Source: Psoroptes ovis
Taxonomy: Eukaryota; Arthropoda; Arachnida; Sarcoptiformes; Psoroptidae
Direction of reading: 5' to 3'
Assembly: GCA_002943765.1 (NCBI GenBank)
Contig: PQWQ01000001.1
Location: 1,054,001-1,118,000 of the forward strand
Length of the DNA: 64,000 bases
Shown: in pieces, positions 25,257-37,300 of the stretch
How the letters are laid out: each line of letters starts with the position of its first letter
Position numbering within the stretch: position 1 is the first letter of the stretch
Notes under the pieces: model-generated
Databases searched by the model: none
The model's input: the letters and a program-made list of their open reading frames with translations, nothing else
Told to the model about the DNA's origin: nothing
Made by a program: the position numbers and the translations under genes

Positions 25257-26062
25257 TTAATCATTCTTAGAACGGTGTTTAGGCAAAGATGAATTATTTG
25301 ACGATTGATCCGATGATAAAAATGTACCACTGACCGTATTTATAAAAAACATGAATATAATCATTGTTATTAAGAAGATTATTTTGCTTTCACTACTTAT
25401 TGAATTAGGATCGACTCCTGCATGATTTTCTTTTTCCTCTTGTTGCTGTTTTCGTTCATATTCTTGTTTAACACGAAAAAAATATTCATCATATTTATGT
25501 TTCAATGTTTCATCTAAACTTTGATAAAATTTTTCCTCTTCATCTAATTGTTGTTGCCATGTTTTATGATTGGCTGTGGATGAAGAAGTTGATGATGATG
25601 CACGTGTTTTGTTCATTTCTCTTAATTTCATACGACGATAAATATTGCGAGTATATAATGTATCGAAATCATGATTTCTTTGATTCATTGTTGTTGTATG
25701 AGTTGCTTGAGTGTTCGATTGACTTGGCGATGAATAACCACGACTTTTATCATAATCATTACGACTATATTCATTGGATAATATTTCATATGCTAAATTT
25801 ATTTCCAAAAATTTTCCTTCAGCTTTTGGATCTTTATTAATATCTGGATGATATTTTTTAGATTTTTGATAATATGCATTCTTAATATCGGCAGAGGTTG
25901 CATCAGGTTTAAGTCCAAGTATTTGATAATTACATTTTTGTTTTGAAGAAAAACTTTTTTTGGAAACTAAATTTATAAAATAAATAAATATGATAAAATT
26001 TTGAAATTTAAATACTTACAAATTTGTGTAGTATTACGTAACAATAATTTTGTATTATTCAT
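25257..26062 (-). CDS. DNAJC30: J-domain protein, DNAJC30-like, mitochondrial
   Basis: Two exons: 26062-26020 and 25966-25257, giving 250 residues. The N-terminus is basic and hydroxylated (NTKLLLRNTTQIFSKKSF), a likely mitochondrial targeting peptide. The J domain follows (residues 28-90: YQILGLKPDATSADIKNAYY, HPD at 54-56, FLEINLAYEILSNEYSR). A Ser/Thr/Gln-rich linker contains NHDFDTLY, comparable with the NFDAFY segment of DNAJC30. A single transmembrane helix (IIFLITMIIFMFFINTV) sits about 40 residues from the C-terminus. The order of targeting peptide, J domain, FDxxY segment and C-terminal membrane helix is the DNAJC30 layout; that protein supports ATP synthase in vertebrates. Another membrane-anchored J protein is possible. 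The reading frame upstream of 25808 has no Met until exon 1. It converges with UBE3B. Confidence 0.72.
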
Positions 26063-26273
26063 CCAACCGAATCGATTAATTAATTTTATTGATTCTCTTA
26101 ATTATTATGAATGAATTTTCAGCTCTCGATCTTCAGCATCGATAATTTCTTCAAAGGACAACAACAAATTGAATCAAAATTCATTGAATCTGGACGACAT
26201 CTGCTGAATAGAATTGAATCTAATGATATTGTTTATTTTTGAGTTTCAATCTCTACAAATTCATTAAAAAAAA
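26063..26273. promoter_or_regulatory. Shared upstream region of DNAJC30-like (-) and PEX10 (+)
   Basis: 211 bases lie between divergent ATGs, containing a relatively less AT-rich stretch (26120-26210). The geometry suggests a bidirectional promoter; no named motif was recognised. Confidence 0.4.
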
Positions 26274-27224
26274 ATGGATCAAAAATTCAAAAAATTTCAG
26301 CCCAGCATATTGCAAATAATTTTAAGTGAACAAAAAGATTCACAATATATACAATCATTACAAAATGATCTCAATTTATTGATTAAACAATTTGTTCCAA
26401 TTACCGTTTGGATACGTTGGCAATCATTGATTAATGATTTGAATAAATTCATTTATTATTCATTGACAACGATCAATGGTAATCAAACATTAGGTGAAGA
26501 ATATTTTAACATTATTCATATTGATAATGATAGTGAGAATTTTCGCATACCATCTCTATTGAAACGATTTGCATTGGCATCTAGTTATTCATTTGGTGAT
26601 ACCATCGTAAGGAAATTCAAAAATTTAATCATCAACCATAATTTTAATGATAATCACACGAATTTTATTGATAATTCGAAATTTATATTTGATACATTGA
26701 AACAAATAAATTTAGCAATATTTTTCATGCAAGGTTATTATCCTAATTTAATGAAAAGATTTCTATCAATACGTCCATTATCGACTATAACAAACACTAA
26801 TGGCAACATTGGTGATGAACAACAAATGAAATTATCATTTCGATTACTGTCATTTTTGACATTAATCCAAATAATTTTATCATTTTATCGAAAATATATG
26901 ATTTTAAATATTGCAAATATTAAGAAAAAGAATGTCTGTACTAAATCCAACGAAATTATTGAAACATCAAACATAAATAATGATCAACAACAAAGATTAT
27001 GTCCATTATGTTATTCATCATATGAAAATCCAACATTACTATTATGTGGTCATATTTTTTGTTGGAATTGTATAATTAAATGTTTATCAATTGATCAACA
27101 TTTTCAACCACAACAACAACAATCATCATCGTTATTAGCATCATCAATTGAAGATGATAAATGTCCGATTTGTAAAATGAAAATTAATAATTTAAATCAA
27201 TTGATATTTTTACATAATTTGTAA
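26274..27224 (+). CDS. PEX10: Peroxisome biogenesis RING ubiquitin ligase PEX10
   Basis: Single-exon gene of 316 residues. The N-terminal half has the Pex2/Pex12-type region with TLGEEYFNI (the LGEEY motif of PEX10) and several hydrophobic membrane segments (including NLAIFFMQGYYPNL and LLSFLTLIQIILSFY). The C-terminal C3HC4 RING is complete: Cys243, Cys246, Cys258, His260, Cys263, Cys266, Cys297 and Cys300, with the PEX10-typical HIFCWNCI. The loop between Cys266 and Cys297 is 30 residues and carries a poly-Gln/Ser run, about twice the usual size. Role: with PEX2 and PEX12 it forms the peroxisomal membrane ubiquitin ligase that monoubiquitinates the PEX5 import receptor for recycling. Confidence 0.9.
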   Translation: MDQKFKKFQPSILQIILSEQKDSQYIQSLQNDLNLLIKQFVPITVWIRWQSLINDLNKFIYYSLTTINGNQTLGEEYFNIIHIDNDSENFRIPSLLKRFALASSYSFGDTIVRKFKNLIINHNFNDNHTNFIDNSKFIFDTLKQINLAIFFMQGYYPNLMKRFLSIRPLSTITNTNGNIGDEQQMKLSFRLLSFLTLIQIILSFYRKYMILNIANIKKKNVCTKSNEIIETSNINNDQQQRLCPLCYSSYENPTLLLCGHIFCWNCIIKCLSIDQHFQPQQQQSSSLLASSIEDDKCPICKMKINNLNQLIFLHNL

Positions 27225-30200
27225 TGTTGAAAGAAATAAAGAAACAAACAGCTGCATCATTCCATACAAATTTTCATATTTCATATTTATCAATGAATAA
27301 TGATCATCATCGAAAAACATTATTACATCACATTGAATAAATACACACACGAAAAGAGTTATGCTGCATTACAACAACGATTTGTTCAACAACAATCAAC
27401 GATGATGACGGCGACGACGACCTTGTCACAAGTTGGAATTTATGAACAAGAAAATAAATGATGATGATAATAATTTGAGAAATTAATTTATTTTTGATGC
27501 AAAACAACAAAATGAAAAATAATAACTCTTTGGTGTAGATTTTGGGCGGAGGTGTTGTTGTTGTTGATGCTGTTTTAATTTGAGTATGATAACAGAAATC
27601 CAAATCAAATGTGAATGAATGAAATGAAATTGCCATATGATTTATGACATATGAATTAGTATTCGGAAAACAAACAAATAAGCAAAATTGAATGAAATTT
27701 ACAAAATCTTGAGGCTAATTTTTCATCAACATCAAAAATTTTGAATATGAAATAATATAAATTGATTCAATTTGAATTAATTTTTTACCATATTTTGATC
27801 TTAAATAAACGATGATGGCAATGATTGTATTCAATCTTTGTTCGAAACGAAGAAAGAATAATTTTTCAATTTAAAACATTTCGTTTGTTTATTCAATTTA
27901 CTCGATTTAACACAACGATGTCCAAAATGATTAATTGCTCGTTGTTTGTAATCGAGCAAAAATTTTTTTTTCGTTCGTTTTTTTGGACATGAAACAATTT
28001 CCATTTATTTGAATTAATAAATGAAATAAATAAACGAGTTGAATGGGTTGTTTTTGGCCAACATTTTCGCCTGCAAACACATACAAACAAATACTCACTA
28101 TCATTTGACAATTTATAAATTAACACTTTTTTTTTGAAAAATCTGGTTTCTTCGGTGGTTTCTTTAGCTGTTTATGTATGTGTGGTGAGATAACGATGTG
28201 ATTACAAAATGATTATGCAGCGAAAAGCCTACGATCATCGAATCGATCGATATCATTATGGTCAGAGCATCGTTGGACATTCATAATGGTCAGAATATTG
28301 TCGATCATTTATATGGCCAGTCATATGGTTATTTAATTTATTTTTGAATTTGAAAAATTTTAAATTTAAAAATTTTGAAATTTGAAATTTTCAAAATTCA
28401 ATGATTGTTTGATTGGTCGGTCGATTGGTTTATTTCATTTGAAAGAAACCGAAAAACATCAATCATTTGTCAAATTTCGTATCGAGCTAGCAAGCAAGCA
28501 AAAAATAAATAAATAAAATGACATTTGACATGTCAGCTGATGATGGCGAAATGGTATCCGTATGGTTTTCCACCACCGCTTCTTCGCTTGACTAAAAATT
28601 CTGTCTTATCTTCGATATGAAATCTTAATTATGTTTGAATGAATATTTATTCACTTTTGTTTATTATTATTATCATCAATGATGGTGATGATGATGATGA
28701 TAATGATCCGATTATCTGATTTCGATCATCTTTATTGCTATCATTATTATCCATCATTTATGTCCATGATTTCTTTGAAAAAAAAAGATTCTTCGAAATT
28801 GATTTGAATTGATTTATATATTCATTCATTCGTTTGTTTGCATTTAATTATTGCATCAAATACAATATAAACACAATTGTCAAAATTTGTATGTGTTCAA
28901 ACATAGTTATTGTTGATATTTCGGCAAATTAAATCACAAAAATCAATTCTTAAGCATCAAACAATACAGAAATGAAACATAAAACTAGTGATATTATTAG
29001 CAATTTTATAAATAAATAAATAATTTTAAATCGTATCAAATCATTTGTTTGTAATAAACGATGTTTATCCATTCCGATCAATCGATGGTCTATGATCATC
29101 ATTACGAAATAGAACTAAAACATGCGAGCATCATCTCAAATCATGACAACAATCGATAAATACAAACACAACCAAACGGGATTTTGTATTGAAATTACGA
29201 AATAATCGAATTAAACCCTCAACCGTCTCATGTCTTGTCTTGTGTCTTGCTATCATTGATTGGTTTGTTCTGAAATATTATTTTTGCATATGGACAAATA
29301 TTGATGATAATTGCCAGTAATTAGGATATTGCACATATTGAATCAATCAATCAATCAATCATCATAATTCATTTCAAAAAATGTTTCATAAAGAAGATGT
29401 CATTATCATTATTTCAATTTCAAATTTTGAATCAAGAGCAAACATCTTATTCGTATGTAATCGATGCAATCATGTGGAGACATTATTCTTGATGCCAAAG
29501 TCAAGGCTATTCGTGAAAAGATGTAATCCAGAACATCATATGATTATGATGACCGATCGAAGCTTGATCTAGAGAAATATTTTAAATTTCCGAAAAATTC
29601 CATGAGTTTCAATGAATAAATTTTAGATTTCTGAAATTTTTCAAATATTTTCAAATCCAAACACCGCCTTTTCGTCTTCATACATTCATTTCACCGTTCA
29701 AATGTGTCTCGATTAGCCGATATTTTCCTAGAGAATTTGAGAAAAGCTTAATTCTCCATCCATCTGATTCAAAAATGTGTGTTCATGTGTTGTTGTATTC
29801 TTCAGCGAATGGATTCACGTTTCATTCCTTTCATTTTGCTTGTCGGTTTTGTCCAAAAAATTTTTCATTTTCATTGAAAAAAAGTATTCAATTTAAATCA
29901 ACACCACGAAAACATTCATTCATTTTCGACCAACCTAAACACGATCACATTGAATGTGAATATTGAAATATGTACGAATAAATGAAATATATACGAACAC
30001 ATAGAGAATCAGAGATATTTCAAAGCTTCGCTCTCTTTCTTTCCATCTCAGTCTCTCTCTCATTCATTCTCCTCTTCATTGAATACCATGGTTTATATGT
30101 ATGCATGTGCATTCACCATATATTCATCATCTAAGCGGGATCATATAATGTGTTGTTGTTGGTGTATTGATATCAATACAAAACAGCGCAAACACTGTTC

Positions 30201-31338
30201 AATTGAACCAAAAACAATTTTTCCGATTCAATTCAAAACCAAACACAGACACATTGGCTTCAGTCATTCAATAACATTCATTCAGTAAGCATTGCCGTGT
30301 TTGTTCGTGTGTTCATATATTATTCAAAAAAAAATTAAAAATTCAAAATTTAAATTGAAATTAATCTCGATTCGTGCAAAATGAAATGGAAAAATTGACA
30401 TTTCATTTATTAAAATTCAAAAAAGATTAAAACGCGCCAAAAGGTGTTTATCATCGTTTAGTATTAATTGTGTATTGAATTTAAAATACGTGTTATCATT
30501 GTTTACATGTTCATACTTGTCTATACGTGTTCAGAATAGTCCAACAAAACCATCGATCCATCGACGATAATTCGTGAAATGATCCATCTATCGATGATGC
30601 TTCAAGAATCCATTCATTGGAATTATTAAATGGTGAAAAAATATTCTGAAAATTTCAAATCGTTTTTGGAACCGAAACAAAACACCGAACCAAACTAAAT
30701 CAACCAAATGTGTGACTCACCATCACCATTATTATTATTATTATTATTAATTCAATCATACGGAGATTAAACGATTTTTTTTCGAAAGTTTATTTTGTGT
30801 GTATTTTCATTTGATGTGTCTTGTGTGCATTGGTGTTAGTTGTTAATGTGTGCTTCATATATTTAACGACTCAATTGATTCATTCATTTCATTGATTCAT
30901 TTCAATTCAATTCATTTATTATTTTGATACATTTTCAAGTCAGCATTTTTTTTGTTTATTTGGTTTTGGTTTCAGTTTGTTTGTTCAACGACCAATTTAA
31001 TATCGAGAAATAACCATCATCAATAATATTTGAATGGTTTCTTTCAAATTTCTCACCCGAAGATCGGCGATCGGCAGCGGATTGGTCATTCTCGTATCCG
31101 AAGATATTAATTCTTAAAGAATAATTCGTCTTAAATGGTTCACCATTCTTCAAAAATATTAGAAATAATCATTTAAAAGAATAATAATAACAATCAATCA
31201 TGTGACATTTGGTATTTTTTTTGAAAATTTTCAAAAAATTCTTTTCAAATTTATCTTAATGATTGATAATTGATCAATTATCGACATGTGTCTCATTGAA
31301 AAATTATTATTAATTATCAATGATCAAATGAAATAATA
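27225..31338. other. Gene-poor region between PEX10 and netrin
   Basis: No coding region is supported. The DNA contains simple repeats, AT palindromes (about 28340-28400), a CT-rich patch at 30028-30075 and runs of TTA/ATT (30729-30750). It probably includes netrin promoter and 5' noncoding sequence, but nothing specific can be pointed out. Confidence 0.5.
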
Positions 31339-34300
31339 ATGATAATTAATAAAAATTTTCTACAATCATTAATAATAATGATGATTAAAAATTTATTTAA
31401 AAATCAAATATTAATAATAATGATGATAATGAATTTAAAAATGTTTATATTCAAACAAATAATAATATCAATAATTATATTGATTATTATCAATGATCAT
31501 AATCTAAATAATAATAATAATCATCATCATCATCATCAATGTTTAGCATCAACATTACCACAATATTATCATTCATCATCATCACAAAATTCAATATTAA
31601 CGGATCCATGTTATGATGATTCAGGTTTGTGTTTGTCTCTGTGTGTGTATGCAAGTTTATTGATGAGTTTGAGTGTTTATTTGTGTTTTATGATTATGTT
31701 TTACTTTAAAATACATTAACAAATGTAATTTAATGTTATAATACTGATAATTCAATATGTTCGTACGAAAGTCTTTACCAATATTACAAAATATTGTATC
31801 ATTAAACATGATGTTAATTAATCGTTGAGAAAAAATAGAAAAAAAACGGAAAACTTCATGTACCCTAAAAATCAAGAGAAATCGAAAATTAATGATGATA
31901 ATTTTTTTTTTAGTCGTAATAATCATATTTTACCAACCATTTCAACACTAATAATGACGATGATGATGGTGATGATAATGCTACTTTTAAATAATTCATA
32001 ATTAATATAAATTATGAATATTTTTGAACGAATTAATAATTTTACTGATATAAATGATTGTGATAAATGTTTGGAAACATTAATGTTTAGCTGGTTGGTT
32101 CGTTGATTTTGATTTTTTTTTCAGTCAAAAATCTCAGCTCAACACTCATTTAAACACATACCGTCCGATATGAAAAATTCAATAGGAAGTATTTTACTCT
32201 TGTTACGAAACATTTCAAACGATTAGCAATTTGTGATCATAATGATCATAATTATTCATGATGATCATCATCACCATCATCAGCTGCTTCTGCTGCTGCA
32301 GCAACTAATTTTCCTGGGTAATTCTAATGGGTTTTTCATTAAGTTTCATTTGAATATGTTAGTTTTACTTTCATTTTTTTTCCAATTTTTTTTATCAGTA
32401 TCAACATATTCTTACCCATCATCAACCCTTGATTCAATATTCCCTAATGAGTTTTTATCAATGTTCAAATTGAATATAAGTGTGTGTGTGTGTACACAGA
32501 AACATATTTAATATTTTCACTTTTGAGTTCGTTTCACTGTTGTTGAAGTGTGAAAAATGATTGGAAATTAATCATTTTTCATGAATATGTATGATAATGG
32601 GTACATTTATGTAATTACTTTTAATGATTTTGAATCCTTTTTTTTTCTTCTTCGAATTTCAAATGTGTCAAAAATTAGGAAATCCCAAGAGATGTATACC
32701 TGATTTTGTTAATGCTGCGTTCGGCAAAGAGGTTGAGGTAATTATGGTTTGTTTTTGAATGGTCACATTTTGACCATTTTTAATTGATTATTCAATTCAT
32801 TGAATTGGCTAATTATGGTTATTTTCTCCGCTTATTTATCAATGACAAATCAATCAATCAATCAATCGATTGGATAGGTAACCAGTGAATGTGGTGAAAA
32901 ACCGACAAAACATTGTTTCATCACAACAAATGAACAAAATCAATTAATACGTAATTGTCAAATATGTGATCAAAATGATTATCGTTATAGTCATCCATCA
33001 AAATATTTAACCGATCTCAATAATCCACATAATTTAACATGTTGGATGTCTGAACAATTTAATGATCATCAACAAAATGTTACAGCTATATTACGTTTAG
33101 GTAAAAAATATGAATTAACATATATTAGTTTACAATTTTGCGATATGAAACCTGATTCGATGGCCATATTTAAAAGTATGGATTATGGTGAAACATGGCA
33201 TCCATTTCAATATTATTCTAGTCAATGTCGTAAAATATATGGCCGACAAAATCGTGCAGCAATTACAAAAGGTATTATCATTTTTTCTTCCATTTTTTCA
33301 AAGAAAAAAATCACTTTAAAATTCAATGTAATCAATTTTAATTTCAACTCATTTTCAAAATACAACATTCAATTCACCATATAATCATCATAACAGCCAA
33401 TGAACAAGAACCATTATGTGCTGATTCAAATACTGAACCAATATCGGGATCACGTGTAGCATTCAGTACGCTAGAAGGTAGACCATCGGCATATGATTTT
33501 GATAATAGTCCAGTATTACAAGATTGGGTAACAGCTACCGATATTAAAATCGTTTTCAATAGGTATGTTATTATTATATTTCAAAGCATTTTCAATTTTC
33601 AATTTCATTTTTGCTTCAATAATCTATTTTGATACACATTATCAACATTATCTAGGCATAGTACAACAGATTCATCAATACAAAATGATCAACAACAACG
33701 AAAAAAATCATCCCTAAAAATTAATTCAAATATTAAACGAAATCATAAGGCTAATCTTGATAATAACGATGAAGATGATGATGACGATGATGATATTGAC
33801 GATTTTGATGATGACGATGATGATGATGATGGCGATATTGATGGTGTTAATAATAATAATAATATTAATAAAACAAGAACAAAAATAAATCCGGTTGATG
33901 ATAATAATAATAATAGTAGTTTTAATAATAATAATGATAATGATAAAATGGATAGCATATTTTATGCCGTATCCGATCTAGCTGTTGGTGGTCGTTGTAA
34001 ATGTAAGTGATTTTCAAATATTTCAAGTTTCATGCATAGATATTGATAGAAATATTCATGAGTATACATGAGTCCATATTCATGTGAAGATATTTATCCA
34101 TAAGATATTAATGATAATCATGTGAATTAATAATCAAAAATAATCAATCTGCCCATCTCGTTGCTGTTGATAGTGTTTTGATATAATTTCAATTATTTTG
34201 TGTCTTGAATGTGTCTGTGTTAGTGTGTGTGTGAATGTTAGTGTGCATGCATTACTCTTCAATCAATCAGTAAATCATGAATTTCATTGAATGATTTGAA

Positions 34301-37300
34301 AAATATATTCAGTAAATCATGAATTTCACTGAATTAAAGATATTTAAGTGTATGCTTTAATGATTCAATGAATAAATTAATAAATTAATAACAACTATGA
34401 GGATAAACAATGCTAGATTGTTCATAATTTAACGAGAAGTATAAGAAGATTAAGATGATGAAGAACAATTAATTCACTTTAATCATATCGAAATTCAATT
34501 GTCTTAGTTATTTTCCGAATAGATTTATTGTTACAATTAATTTTAATTCATTTCATATTTTTCCCGTTTCTCCATCATCCTTATTCATTTATTATATCAT
34601 AACATTTGTTTCATCAATGATAATCTAAATTGTTACATGGTGTCCATAACCAATTAATAACTGCAATTTCAACAACAACAACGATTCGTGGTCGGAATTT
34701 TAACTCGAAATGAAAAATTTGGCTCAAATTCGACTTTTTGACTTCGAATAAAATATAAGGCAATGGTCATGCTTCAAGGTAAGAGGATTTTCGTTCATCT
34801 CAAATTATGATCATTATTTGTCTTAGTTGAACATTTGTTTCAATGTGTTTCTTCAGAACATTTTCTTTGATTATTTCTTTGAAAATTCGTCTTGTTCGTT
34901 CTATGAAACTCATTTCATTCGTTGAAACTCTTTCATATTTTCTGTTAATGGAAATTTAATTAATTATGAAATATTGCAGCTGATACACTCATTTTCTTGG
35001 TGGTAAATTTCAAACAGACAACCGAACTGAATATATGTTGGATATATTTAATTAGGAAAATGCAATATTCATTTATTATACTCTTCGTTCTTCTAAGATA
35101 TTTCTTCAAGAATAACTGATGATGATCATCACGATCATTATATCGATTCATTTTAATTTATTATGACATTTTTTCACTCCTCATTATCACTGATTATTAT
35201 TATTATTATTATTATTACTCATTATTCAGTGTCAAATTTTGATTTTCGATTGATATTTACCACTATTTCTTCAATGAAATGTTGCTCGAATGTCATAATC
35301 AAATGTTTCAATGTCATTATCATTGGATTTTCTATTTAATTTCTACTTGAAAAAAAATAGATTTGAATCAAAATTTTCGAAATTTTTTCATTCATTATTT
35401 CTTTCAATAAAAAAACAGATGTATCGAAGATAATGATGGACAATTAATATGCGATTGTAAACACAATACAGCCGGACGTGATTGTGAAAAATGTAAATCA
35501 TTTTATTTTGATCAACCATGGGCAAGAGCGACTGCACATGAAGCATTGGAATGTCAACGTATGTATTATCTTTGTATTTCTTGAAATTCATTTTTCAAAT
35601 TTAAAAAAAAAAAATTTTCTTCGAAGATCTCCTCGAAGATCATTATATCCGACACACACACACACACACACACGCAAACACACACCAACACACCTTTATT
35701 TTGCTCTCTCTCTTACCTCTTACCATTGTTGTTTATCGAAACGATTATCAATTAATTGATGATATTTGACCGAGAAGAAATTGAATTTTTTCCATTCAAT
35801 TGAATGACCAGCTGATAAACACTTGAAAACATTCAGGACAGAAGTGTTTAGAAATTATCGAAATTTCACATTCTTCATATTTCATAACTCATATTTCCCC
35901 AACACCACCACCATTGCCACCACCGCAAGCTACGGCAAGTCACGTGTAAATGAAAATGAAGAAAAATCTTCGGACCTACCCTGAAGGTGTTTGAATTTTC
36001 ATTTTTTTCCAATTTTTTTTTCGCTGATTATCATTTGATTATTTATTCGTTTATTTCATTGTTTATTTATGAATTATTCAATTTTTCTTCGAAGAAGAAG
36101 AAAAAGAAAACAAACTTTAAAGCCAAGCTGTCAAATCACATAGAAATGTTTGCATTTGTTATTATCATTCATTTCTTCATTGGCCATTCTCTGATCTGTT
36201 TGCTTGTTGTTGATGTAAATTTAGTCAAGTTTCAACCGAACGATAATCGTGGACAGGTGTGCAATGATTTCAAATGGTTGTTTTTGCTTAATGCTAATAA
36301 ATGAAGATAATTCAACAACAACAAAGCAAACGAAACGAACGATCGATGTCATGTCACACACATGTACCTAACACAAGCAAACTAGCACATGGACACTCGC
36401 AATCATACACAAATAATGATAATAAATGTCGGAATCCTTTAACTTTATCTTTCGACGTATTATATGAAAAACATTGTTTACCTTACCTTACCCTGTTTAT
36501 AGTTTTATGATTATGATTATTTAACCAGAGAATGGGTTAATAGCAAAGATTTCAGGTCTTCGGGTGAGAGAAAATATCGGAAAAAAAGTTGTCAAAAACC
36601 CTTTTAAATAATTATTATGATCATCATCGTTCATTATTCTTGTTTTAAAGGCAGAAATATGATTTATCATGGCCAAAAAAATGCAGAAATCGTGTACAAT
36701 CTTTGTGTATGATTTGAATATTGTGAATATTTTGTGAATTATTGTCGATATCATTCATTATTTAAAGTTTGTCAGTTTTCATATTTTTTTCTCTGAATTA
36801 AACATAAACAAACAAAAAATGACAAAACACGTATTGAATTTTTGTTCATAGAAAATTGATGATGATGATTATTATTATTATTAATCGAATCGAAATTGAA
36901 AAATATCATAAATATTCCATTTATTTGTCTATTTTCATATGAATTTGAGTTTTGAATTTGAATCGTCGCTTGAATCATTCATTGAAAATTATTCGTTTAT
37001 TCATTTGAACGTTCAAATGCGAATACAAATAAACGAATGATTCAATCGATCCCATGAGAAATTGATATTTGAAAAAATTATTTGAAATAATTCATACATT
37101 TTTGCCAGTAAAAATATGGAGAATAATGGAGAAAAATATATCAAAAGACAAACACGAAAAATGAATAAATAAATAAATATGATGATCATTCATTGATGAT
37201 TTTTGAGCGTGTGTTTGTGTGTGTATGTGTGTTTTTATGAATTAGTTGATATAAGAAAATGCATATATCGATCTTTGTTTATTACTTTTGATTATTATTT

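Noticed and set aside
31657..31926. Minus-strand 89-residue frame near netrin exon 1
   Set aside because: Overlaps netrin coding sequence and intron, with low-complexity Ile/Lys content.
33743..33958. Minus-strand Ser/Leu-rich frame
   Set aside because: Shadow of the GAT/AAT repeat in the netrin exon on the other strand.
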